Source: Liolophura sinensis
Lineage: Eukaryota > Mollusca > Polyplacophora > Chitonida > Chitonidae
Length of the DNA: 64,000 bases
Direction of reading: 5' to 3'
NCBI RefSeq assembly: GCF_032854445.1
Contig: NC_088299.1
Location: 14,749,608-14,813,607 of the forward strand
The notes under the pieces: generated by a model
Database searches by the model: none
Told to the model about the DNA's origin: nothing
Seen by the model: only the letters and a program-made list of their open reading frames with translations
Shown: piece after piece, positions 1 to 12,100 of the stretch
Layout: each line of letters opens with the position of its first letter
How positions within the stretch are numbered: the first letter of the stretch is position 1
Translations under genes and position numbers: made by a program

Positions 1-3000
1 CAGATGTGAAACATTATTTACAATGAACTCCATTTATATTTGATTAGATTTTGTTGCCTGTCTTTCCATATTCTTCTGATGTTTGATTCATTGCCCAATG
101 AGTAACACCAAAATGAGACCAAGTAGGCCCTAGGAACAGATTAAATGTTTGAGTCTGCTCTGTTTATGCCCTTCATCTAAGCCATTCTCTGCTAGATTTT
201 GTCTCCCTTTCTAGTTGACAGTATTCTGCTTACAATCTATGCATGTAGGCAAGCATACATATACCAGCCATGAACCGAAATGGATGTTCTGGGTCAACAA
301 ACAATTCCCAGACTGACGTTGAACGCAAATTACCACTGTCAAAGAACTAAAAAAAAAATGAATTTATATCTCTTTAATGCAAATGGAGACGTGATGACCT
401 AACCTCACGACTTAAATGTCAGTCCAGCATGCTTTTGTTTACTTCAGACCTTAAAAGTCGTTATAAACCTTCGTCTTTGCTCAAGTCCTGTTCATCTATA
501 AGTACATATCACAAAGTAGCAGTGGCATGCTGTAGTTCTGTCAGGACGTTTGTTGTATACCCTGCAAGGTACAGTGTTTTGCCCCACGCTCTGCCAGGTG
601 TCCTCTGAACCTAATCGTTGTCTTGTAAGGGAAACATTCTGGAGTACTGCATGTATCTCCATTCAAATAAAGAAACAACAGTTGGGTTTTAATGTGGTGA
701 AATCAACAGCTGGCAATGACGATAAACTGTACTAAACAGACTCAGAAACTTCGGGTAAGTAGGAGACAAAACAAGCCTTGAGAGTGGGGAAAACCCAAAC
801 AAGGCAGATAGTAATCTTAGCCTTCAGGTACAGGTACCTGTATTTCTTTCCAGTCTTATAAACTGTTTCTATATCGCAGGGGAAGTTTTGCTGTTGGTAT
901 AGAATTATAATAGAAGATGTTAAGGGGAACCTGTACTTGTACATGGGTATGTACTGGACATACAGCCATAAAACAGCACAGGGCAGTTGGAGGTGGCTTA
1001 GTGGTTGGACAGTCTAATGGTTTTGTGTATTTAAACAAGGGTAAGCAATGTTTTAGCTGTAGGCATTCACTAACATGCATAAATTCCCCTGACTTGAGGT
1101 CTTCAGAGGTCAGAAAGGTTGAAGATTTATAGCATGTGAAAATGTATGACATCTTAAAGGGAAAGAAAATAGGTTTCATAAACATGCATGATGTATTCAA
1201 TAAATAAATAAATAACTGACTAACCTGTCTAGCCTGCGTTTATAATGTGTATAGATTGAGGTAGTTGCACAAGGTATAGGTGTATGTGGAGTGAAACAGC
1301 GTAGATCATTGATGGAGTGACTTGACAACTGACTCTTAGGGTGTCTGCCTAAAACTTGGACTGGTAAAACACTGGTTTAATGGTTACCCATGTACGTGTG
1401 TACAGGTGACAGTGTTCTGACATGTTTCTCTTGGTGCCTTTCATTGATTATTTATGACCTCTTCCTGAGATACAAGAGCCAACTCTCAACAGCAATTTAT
1501 GGTCTGACTTGACGTGCATAAGACATGCTTGTAGAAAGGTGGATGGTTTGTGTGATATAGGGGCCTCCGTGGCTCAGTCGGTTAGCGCGCTAGCGCAGCG
1601 TAATGACCCAGGAGCCTCTCACCAATGCGGTCGCTGTGAGTTCATGCTGGCTTCCTCTCCGGCCGTAAGTGGGAAGGTCTGGCAGCAACCTGCGGATGGT
1701 CGTGGGTTTCCCCCGGGCTCTGCCCAGTTTCCACCCACCATAATGCTGGCCGCCCTCGTATAAGTGAAATATTCTTGAGTACGGTGTTAAACACCCATCA
1801 AATAAATAAATAAATAAGTTGTGTGATATACACCTAGACTGGGAACAGTTAGCGACTTCAGACTTGCTTCAGATATTTAAGAGTAACATGATGCTTCTTT
1901 AATGTGGTAAACATATAGTAGTGTTGGCGATACAGAATTTATTCAGTGAGTAGAATAGGTATAAAGATTTCCAGTGGCTCGTGTTTAACCATCAGAAGTT
2001 GTACATGTAGCTGTCCATGCATCCATCATCCGCCCTAATGACAACCCTTGGTCTTGTGACTGAAGAGTTGTTAAGTGCCGCTTATAACCTCGAGCATACA
2101 TATCTCAGAAATCACATGTTGTGCCAAGGTAGCCCAAGCTTGTTCTGATTGATTCTCCTTGTAAGATTCGTCTTATTTTGATTCATAGTCAGTGCTGTTT
2201 CCCTAGTAGTCCACAGGACGTGTGCTTTGAAAACTTCGAACAACTGTCTCTAGGGTGACTAACCTTGTCTTGAATGAATCTGTGGAAGAGAACTAAATTA
2301 TTTTTGTCATCCCCAGCCATGTGCTGGAAGACTGAATTTGTTCCTGGTGTGATTAATCAAGATCTAACAACGCTGTTCTTTTGAAGTTACATGTACCTGA
2401 AGGTTAAGCTGAATTAGTATCTATGCAGCTGTAGTGATTCTAGATAATCCATACTCTTGCAACATTCGCTACATGCGCGTGGCACTTAATCAATATGCAT
2501 TATCACTTACACGGAATCAAAATCATAGATTGTTTACAGCAAAGGCGTGTTGCATCTCCTAGGTTTTTTGTTGCCAAATAAGACCATACTTGTTCTACAC
2601 CATTGTTCACAGAGTCAGTCGTGCATCTTGGTGCCAGTAAATCCACACTGCTGAAGTAAAGTAATGGTTGCTTGATCCAAGGAAAACAGATGTATTGTCT
2701 GCACTGTGCTTTTTCTCGGATTGTGTAGAGAACAGAAAAGAGATACATGTACTGTACCTTATAATAAAATTGTACTTTGATATGTTTGAGGCTATATGTA
2801 CAGTAGCTTCTAACTTTTTTTCTTTATTAGTAGGTTATTGACATAAATACTTTATGTACATATATGTAGTTTTGGACCTTAACATCCTGCCAGTTGTCCA
2901 GATATGATGGGAATATCAGAGATATTCTCGCTGTGTCAAGGCCCGGTTTAACGAAGCACTCCAAACGTTACGTTCATTACTGTAGGCATTGCATAGTCGT

Positions 3001-4639
3001 GGTAATTGCTATCTCGTAACGTTACAGAGAGCTCTGCGAAACTGGGCCCAGGAAGGTAGACATTACCACAGTAAATTATGTGCTTGTCATTCATTCACTG
3101 AACACAAGAGTTATTTATTCATTCCTGGCCTCAAACAGGGAATTATCTATATTATCCTTTTATTAATTGGTTGCAGTACCTGACAGTGTTTACAGAGCCA
3201 TTCAAATAGTAGTACAATGCATGAAGTCTATTAAAGATCCCTTGTCTCCACTAGAACCCCATATGCATACAGGTCAGTGGTTTGTTCTGAGGACTTAGGT
3301 TTTCTCTCCCCATGAAACTGACCTCCTCTGCAGGTTAAGAGTGTAGCACCAGGGTTTTACCCCACTCCATGAGTCAGGTGCACCAAACTGGCCACGTTAC
3401 CTGTTTTACACCCGAGAAAATTGTGTGGAGGATATATAATGCTGGGGGCTGATTTCCTCAAATCCATTTCGGACTGAAGTCAGAATTTGAAATATTATTC
3501 TCGAGCTTATTTTGTGGGTCTAAAAATTAAGATTTTGGCCACCTCCTAAATGTGATCGGAAGACAAATGTGTAGAACTTTCATTTTCCAGTACCACACTA
3601 CATGTAAGTGTTGGGAAGAAGATTTAAATTTGGACTTCAGTAAGAAAATGATGTCAGCATATGTCCTGTTGTAAAGATTAGCAAGGCAGTAAACAGGTTT
3701 CACTATTCTCCCTGTATTATCGACTGTACTAACCATCTGATGGCTAGTGCAGCTCCATTGTACAGTGTTGTGTTATTGGGCACAGGAAGGTAGGGCGGAA
3801 CCATTCAGCCATAATGACTTCAAAGACATGTTGTGATTTGCAAAACAATTAGCACCTGTGCTCAGGTTAATTCAGAATCATTCTGGTGAACCAACTTTCA
3901 GCTGCTGATTAAAGTTGTGGAATTGTGTACAGAAAACAGGATTGGTTGTAAAGAGGTGGCCTGTGTGTCTGTGTTAGTCAGGACCAGCTGTGAGGAGATA
4001 TATTAGCTCACAGTGACAAGCTCCTCTCAGCTAGGGGTTTTGTTTGTTTCACTCTCAGATAGCCTACAGGGACTGTTAAGAAGACATCAATCTGCACAGG
4101 TTAGCACCTAGGCTTACCTCCTGTGTAAGAGACACATAGCTCAATCTGCCAGGCCATTTTACAGGCTTTGGTAGCAGTAGGTGCCAAAAGACTTGTTCTG
4201 TAAGATAGTACAATACTGCCTTCATGAACATTATAAGGCCAGTGGTAATGGTGTAACTTTCATAGTGGTTATGTAAGCTTTCCTTGCTAATAAAACTGAT
4301 TCATGAATGCTAAAAATAATAAAGCAGATTTAACATGTTTTTTGTTTTGTTCAGGAGCATTTGGTATCCCTGAACTTGTTTTTTTTTCCACCCATAAGTA
4401 AATAAATGAACTGTTCAAATACAGCTCTAAACCAGTTAGGTATTTTTCAGTTCACAGATTGTAGAATATTAATTACTTGAACACAGATGAGAATAGAGGG
4501 AAAAGGTACAGAAAACTTGGAGCTTTATCATTGGGATCAAACACATAACTACTTGACTGCCTGCTCTATCTTGTTACTTCCTGCCAAAGCTATTTGGTTT
4601 ATAATACCAGTACCCGTGCAATGTTGTTGTTGTTGACAG
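1..4639. other. Upstream/intronic DNA, no recognised exon
   Basis: No recognisable coding exon was found here. The first CAMTA exon seen (4640) begins at a splice acceptor in mid-codon, so this stretch is probably CAMTA intron, with the N-terminal exon either further left or too short to recognise. The only clear feature is a full-length SINE at 1560-1818. Short open frames lack splice context and similarity. Confidence 0.5.
1560..1818 (+). mobile_element. Full-length tRNA-headed SINE, family A
   Basis: The element starts with a tRNA-like head carrying box A (TGGCTCAGTCGGTTAGCGCG) and a box B-like region near GAGTTCATGC. A conserved core follows (CAACCTGCGGATGGTCGTGG; ACCATAATGCTGGCCG), then the tail TATTCTTGAGTACGGTGTTAAA ending in an AATA simple repeat. 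It is flanked by a perfect 12-bp target-site duplication, TTGTGTGATATA, at 1548-1559 and 1819-1830, so this is a precise retroposition event. The core and tail resemble what I know of mollusc MetaSINE-type elements; the family name is inference. Confidence 0.9.
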
Positions 4640-7600
4640 AGAGCATGCGGATCCAGCTGCCAAAAGCTCTCCAGGACTTACCTCTGGCCAAGGAACTCTG
4701 CTCCTCTAAACAAAGTTGGAACTCCAATGAGGTCTGTTACCATAACAACACAAACTGGAATTACCAGTAAAGATATTTTCCCTGATCAGCGCTTGTGTCA
4801 TATCTGTCATAAGACGTGATACTTGTTTGCGCTGCATGAGGTTTACAGAAACGAAATATATGTTCTTACACCAGCGCAGCGCAATGACCCAGGAGATTCT
4901 CACAAATTCAGCGGCTGTGAGTTCAAGTCCAGCTCATGCTCGCTTTCTCTCCGGTTGTAAGCGGGAAGGCCTGTCAGCAACCTGTGGATGGTCGTAGGTT
5001 TCCTACGAAACTCTGGGCTCTGCCCGGTTTCCTCTCACCATAATGCTGGCCACCATCGTCAAAGTGAAATATTCTTGAGTATGATGTAAAACTCCTATCA
5101 GATAAATAAATAAGTAAGATATGATGCTGTTATTGAAGGTTAAAGAGAATGGTGTGATAGCTTTTGAGAGCAGACAAATCATAATGTTCCACTGTTGAAC
5201 ATGCTAGTTCTAATGAGTCATGGGTAAAAGTTTGCCTTACACGTTCAGCTACTCTATTCAATGCCAGTCCTAAGGATTAACTGAAGTGACCCCATTTTGC
5301 AAAACTAGCATTTGACAAATGATAGTAGACATTGTAGTGCTTTTCATTTCAAATGCCGAAAGACCTAGAGAAGGTTACTCCTGTACAGTTCTTGCGCTTT
5401 CATTCATTGTAGAAGATCACATGACTAGCTGTACATTTACTAACCAAGGAACTTACGTGTGGTATAATAATATGTTGTATATTTTTGTGAATGCATCAAG
5501 TAAAATCACACTAAATTACAGTAAATGACCTATAATAATTATTTTTTATTTATTTACAGAAAAAGATAGAGATATTTTTAAGGGTAGGGACCTTTATTTT
5601 AGAGGATCGGTGGGGTTACGACCAATGAGCTTATTTTTGATGATGGCCCGAGTGTTTTGTCAATGTTGATAATTTTTCCTAAAGCTTTATTCTCACTGGG
5701 TCTGAACCAATGAGACTGCAGACTCAAACCCAGCTCGCGCAGGTTGATCGCCTGTCTTCAGTCTGGGGGGACAAGTCAAGGTTAGCAATCCGCAGAAATT
5801 TTCTTCATCAGGTGACAGCCACATTAAAAAAGCTGTCCACATTTCCCTTTGTTCAAGTCATGCCCCCTTTTGTTCGCTAATCTTGACTACATACCAGGTA
5901 CCTGGCTATTAGCAGTTTCTTCCATCTGTCGTCCTGTAGCCCATGTATGATATGCTTTATCTTCCACTCAGATAAATAAATGAACAAGACACTGTCTCAT
6001 TTACTGTCTTTTAATACATGTGTGTTTGCAGGAGATCGCGTCCTTACTCATTGCGTTTGAGAAACACAAGGAATGGAAGCAGAGAGAAATCAGAATCAGG
6101 TACAACCTTTTCCAGTGATGATCTTAATACTCTGTAATGTAGATGGACTATTTGTCTTACATGCACTAAAGCTGCACTAAAGCTGCATGAAATTGTATTG
6201 ATTTTTTGGAGATTGGCGAGGGGTCAAACTGTTTGAAATTTTGTGCACTTCAGAGTGGTGACCATGAAAAAAAATTGAGGTCGTTCAATGATTTACAGGT
6301 GTGAAATGTCATAGATTGCATTTAGAGACCTTTTATATGTGGATAAGATAGAAAAAAAATCGTTGTGTATGTGTCTGAAATCGTGAATATTTGTATGATT
6401 CAAAGTCGTGATCATGGTACAATTAGAGGTCGTGGTTTCTTCCCACCATAATCCTGGCTGCCATCATATTATTGAAATATTATTTGAGTACAGCGAATAA
6501 CACCAATCAAATAAATAAATACGTAAATCAATAAGTTGGATGTCATCATCTACATTTCGAATTTGTAAAAACAAGTGAACGACCAAACAGTTTGACCCCT
6601 GATTAAGAAAAACTGGGTGTAGAAAATATACTGTTAGTTAAAATGTACATATACAATGAGATGGATATTCTTGAGTACGGCGTAAAACACCAATCAAATA
6701 AATAAATAAATACAGTGAGTTGGTGAGTGAGGTCCAGAGAGGATTTGATCTGTGACTGTGAATGTATCGTATATGGCCTATAACTCACACGGAAGGTTGA
6801 TAAACTGAGATTACCTGAACGAAACAGATTGTTGTTGTCTAAGTATTTTAGAAGTATGTTTAAGTGGAGCTGCTCTGAAGCATTGTTTGACGTTGATTTT
6901 TGTGAAGCACACAAATGTTTTACTGGCTATCTCTTACTTGTCTTTTAGGCCACCCAGTGGCTCCATGCTGTTGTACAGTCGTAACAAGGTCCGTTATCGT
7001 AAAGATGGTTACAGCTGGAAAAAGCGGAAAGATGGGAAGACAATACGGGAAGATCACATGAAGCTCAAAGTCCAGGGTGTAGAGGTCAGTCTGAGGCTGC
7101 CTTTTCTGGAAGACTCTCAAACACTAAATCTGACAGTATTAGTCTTCCCATAGACTTGGCCTGTTACATTGATCCTCCACTCTGTGTATTTCACAGGTTC
7201 TAAAAAGAGTGGTTAAGAATTCGAGAGCAGAATCAAGAACTTGATGACAGGACCGTAAGAACTGATCAACTTTTGGGGTCTGTCTGTTCGCTTGTTCATG
7301 CAATCATCAGTAATTTGCACTGAAGTGACCGTACCTAATGGGCTGATATTCACCAATTTTGGTTTGAAACTATGGACATTAAGAACATACCAAATGTATG
7401 TTCTTAATGAGGAATTAGGGATATTGAAAAATCGATGATGTCCAATATTTACTAGGCTGATGTCTTTTCAAATTGGAGTATCTCCTTTGTGCTTTATCAC
7501 AGTTCTGCTTGTTGTTTCATGCTGTTTTCATTGCCTATACATTTTACAAAGAGTTTTCTGTGTGTTTCAGTGTATCTACGGCTCATATGTTCACTCAGCA

Positions 7601-9166
7601 GTCCTGCCCACATTCCACAGACGGTGCTACTGGCTGCTACAGGTAAACTCCTTTGATCTGCAATTGTTAAAGTGTCTTCACCATACCAAGTTGGTGGATT
7701 TTCCCTGTGCAGCTTTTGATGTAAAACAGAAGAATGAAAGATTGTAGCAGTATTGCAGCTATATCTTGGTAATATAGCTGCAATATATATAATATAACAT
7801 GACTGTAAAGATGTCAAGGATGACGTGTTAATTAATCAGTGATTTGTAGTAATGACTCATCAGATGAAACTCTTTTTCCAAAGAATATCCTATCACATCA
7901 CATCCATTCCAACAGCTTTGAAACTTTTGATTGATCAGATAAGCATTTGCATAATTTATGGTAATTCTGGGGACGATTCTGCAAAGCCATTTCTAACCTA
8001 AATCAAAATTTAATATGATCTTAAAGCTTACATGTATCCAAATTTCAATTTCCAGTACGAAAAACTAAGCATCATACAAAGTTTTTAAATTTTAACCTAA
8101 GTCAAAACGGGTTTGTGGGATCGGCCCCTGGTCCTTACACCAAAATGGCACAATGTCAGGAGCTTGTTTCTCTCGTGCCTCTAATGTTAGGTATTCCGAA
8201 CTGAGTAACGTGAAATGAAAATTCCAGATATAGTACAGTGTATATACCATCCAAATTTGATTCATGTTTCTCACTAAGGTACATGTCCATGTGATGATAT
8301 GCTTTGTCCTCCTGATTTGTTTGCAGAATCCTGACATTGTCCTTGTGCATTACCTCAATGTGCCATACACAGACAACACCAAGCTGACCATTCCCACCCT
8401 GTCATACTACATGGAGAAGAAAGAATGGACCAAAGAGGAGCTTGTTGACCAGCTCAGACCAATGTGTAAGGCTGTTTACTTAGTCTACCTGACATCACAG
8501 CTTGGTTTTCACTGTAGTGTGTATAGAGAAAGGTAGACCAGAGTGTCTTGTCACATACTGCTTGTTGCCTTGCACACACCACATGTAACAACACCCATCC
8601 TGACAGCCACTATGTTAGTTACTATTATCATAGCACTTTGCTTTGCTTAATAAATGCAAGGGCTGTATTGCAACATTTTTGTAGGAAACTTGTACATGCC
8701 AAGTAAAATGTTGCTAAAAATGTTCCAGAAGTCGTATCATTATGTCAGTGGTTAGCTTATAAAAGTTTTAGGGTTAATTTTCTCCAATACAGATTTGCTA
8801 TAGCCTGCTGCTAATGTTGAGGTACAATACATTGATAAATGGTGTCATTGTAGTATTGGGATTTTCTGGCATTGGGTGACTGACTGACTGACTGATGTTT
8901 ACGGTGTACTGTAGGTCATTCATATAGTGGCAGTCATTGTCATAGGTGGAGTAAACCTGTGGCAAGTCACTGACCAACATTCTCATTTGTGACTCCTGGA
9001 TGAGGTCTGTTTAAAATAATTAACAGTTGAAGCTGTATTCATAGTCCACTGTTTTTGTTTTTACATGCAGTTCTTTAATGCTGTTCATGATTATTTACGA
9101 GTATTTTTATTTATTGTTATCATAGTTTATACAGGAAGAGAACCCAATCAGGGAAATGAGCAATCG
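4640..9166 (+). CDS. CAMTA: CAMTA CG-1 DNA-binding domain exons 1-6
   Basis: Six exons encode the CG-1 domain, which binds CGCG/CGTG-type DNA. Visible segments in order are: [18 protein letters not shown] then SWNSNE (4640-4731); [15 protein letters not shown] (6032-6099); the basic core [20 protein letters not shown] and [12 protein letters not shown] (6949-7084); [20 protein letters not shown] (7571-7642); [17 protein letters not shown] (8327-8465). A short exon, [14 protein letters not shown] (9126-9166), follows. For that exon the acceptor ATAG at 9122-9125 keeps the frame, whereas the nearby ACAG would create an immediate stop. The [28 protein letters not shown] block is the most conserved part of the family and is intact. 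Confidence 0.93.
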
Positions 9167-12100
9167 GTATGTATTTCTTCTTGTGCATTGGCCCAATTCC
9201 TGCTCTACAAGATAAAAAGTCATGTAATTACACGATAAAAGATCTGTTGATTCATATTTTTATGACATTTGTTGATAGTTAATTGACCAATCGACACACC
9301 ATGGTCACCAAACATGTTCTCATTCAAACCTTGTTTGCTTGATGGAATAAACTGACAGGTGAAATGACATCATCAACAACTTTTAAGTGTCCTGTTGTCT
9401 GATGTATTTTTTGCTGGATAAAATTTTAGGTCAAACAATTTTCATTGACAGCAACGAGAAGACATCTTAAATTGAGTTCCTCAGATCAGAATGAGCAAAG
9501 TTGCTTGGGTATTTTTTTTTGTCTTTGTGAATTATCTCTAATCAGGATCATTGTTGATCAGAACAGGTTCTGTCTTGCCATGTAAGCATTGTAACTTTCC
9601 AATACAGGCTCATGTGCACAACCAATTGTTAGGTTGTCAGTAATTTCCAAGCTCTCCCTTTCTTTATACCAGGCAGAGGAGACGATCGCAGTGATTGTGA
9701 AGCAGCTACTGGACCACCAGGAAAAACACATGAAATCAAAATTACACAAATGTGACGCATTATGTGATAAAAACTGTTCATTGCGGCGCATAACACCTAA
9801 ACGAGAAAACAGTCTGACAGGCAGTGTTGTGAACAGTCGACTTGTCTCCATTCTTCATCAAAATCCTCAACACTCGCAGACAGTCAGCTCCGCCCAAGTC
9901 TGTCCCAGCACAAACGGAATTGTCATGGCGCCAAGCTCCACCCAACCCGTTGCCACGGTAACAACCCTTAGCGACCAAGTCCCAACTGCTGGAACACCTC
10001 TTATTCTGAACCTCTCCAACTTTCAAGGCAGCAATGGCATTATCATTGTGAGTGGTCAGTCAAACACCCCTATCTCTATCATAAACAGTGCGCCTACCCA
10101 GGAGCCCCCCATTAACAGCACTGGTCAGCTGCAGGTCAGCGGTCCCATGACCACATCACCTAAACATCCAGCCGATGTCCAGGTGGTCAAAGGACAGTGT
10201 AGAGACGAGTGGTAATGTCCCCATGCAAATAGGTTCCAGCTCTGATGACCTTGATAGTGTGGGACCTGCTCTGGCTGGAAAGGTCGACCCGGTCAGCCTG
10301 TTTGGCACCACAGATTTTGTCTTACCCCAGGGGGTACTTCACACCTCCTTCTCTACAGACTTGTCGGGCACGCAGTCAGACCTGGCTGTCTCAACCGCTG
10401 ACCACTCGTGTACCTCAGGGATAGCCTCGTCCACTTGTGACGCGTTTAAATCGGAGCTCCCCTTCCCTTCGACCTCTGACCTGAGCCTGGACAACTTTGA
10501 CCTACTTGACTTTGCTGACATGGACAAGCTGTGTCCTGGCTGGTCAGACACGTGCGCTGATGTGGCCACTGATACCATTCCCCAGTCCTCATTCCCCATG
10601 GTAGCTGACGACAAGCCAGCATCCCTACTGGGCTCGGCTACCTGCCTGCCAAACCAGTCTATGGCACAACAACAGGCCTCAGCACAGGTTCATCCTCCCC
10701 ACCAAAACCATGCATCTCTCCATATCCATGCTCCGTCTCAGCTACAGCTGGAAGAGGCTTCCCATCATCAGCATATCGCCCCTCAGTCATCACTCACTCT
10801 GCGCCGCACCCCTCTCCATGACGCACATCTACAAGCCGTACAGCTCAGTGGGCAGTCTAACCTCTTCGCTCAACCACATATCACCCCTGAACAGGCTAAT
10901 CCTGATCAACAACAGGAGCAGCAGCTGCATACGTCATCCTGTCAGTCACTTCAGCCTCACCCCCACATCCTCCAGGCAGAGCCCACCTCACTCTGCCAGG
11001 GGCTGGCCAACGCCCATCAACAACCCAAGGACAATGTGGTTCACTCTGCAGTCAACATCAAAGAAGAAGGGGAAGGCAGTTGTGTGAAGCTGGGCAAGGG
11101 AGATAACTTGGTAACAATTACTGACTTCTCCCCAGATTGGTCCTATGCTGAAGGGGGCACCAAAGTTCTGGTGACAGGACCCTGGCTGACTGCCTCCAGC
11201 AATTACTACTGTCTGTTTGACAACAAATCCATTGCTGCCACACTAGTACAGCCTGGTGTGCTGCGCTGCTTCGCTCCAGGTAAGGCTGTTCTTTAAGAAT
11301 CACAAGATTACACTCCAATGAGTTACCCACAAACATAGTTTTAGCCAGAGGGGTGTCTCATTGCCTTTGAGATGCCCTATTCTGATAAAGTTCACATAGG
11401 GGAGATAGGGAAAGTAGGAGAAAATTGGACATAAGACTGCCTGATTTCAAATTCAGGCTAAATCTGTGCCCACAAATCATCATCCAAAAGGCAGGCATGA
11501 AGAATAGAACCAAATCACTTTGCAATGAATAGGTTCCTTGTTGGCCTGTAGCATTTTTCAGCCACTGGTTATTAGTATGATAATTATATCAGAGTGTGAA
11601 TTATAATTATAAACAGAGTGTGACAGAAGGGAAAATAATTTCAAGGTCCATGAGCTCTCAACTATAATTCTTTCGAAAATTATTTTAAGAAATGCTTTTT
11701 CTGAGGTTTTTTTTTTCAAAGCAGTTCTCCTGTGTTATATTTAATTTACTTATGTCTTTTGAAAAGGGGTTCAGGGTATGAAGCTCATTGTGTGAATTTG
11801 TATTCAACAAAAATGTGAACGCACGAAGCAAGTTTATATTGTTTTCTCTCAGTATTAAATAACATGTTAAGGCAAAAATTAGGATAAGCAGTCATTATCA
11901 ATTATGACTTCAATTTCCACCAGATTTTCACGTTTTAGGGCAATAATCCAAGACCTAGGGCAGTGTGAAAACAGAGTGATCGATAATCACAGTTAGATGA
12001 CACACTCAGTACTGAATGCTGTGAACTGTGATTACCGACCACTTTGTTGACATTAACATGCTATTCAATACTGAGAGAAAACAATGTAAAATTTCTCTAA

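Noticed and set aside
10181-10230. A 34-nt or 50-nt intron to explain the CAMTA frame change
   Set aside because: Only the 34-nt option restores the frame, and that is below the usual size for animal introns. An indel is simpler.
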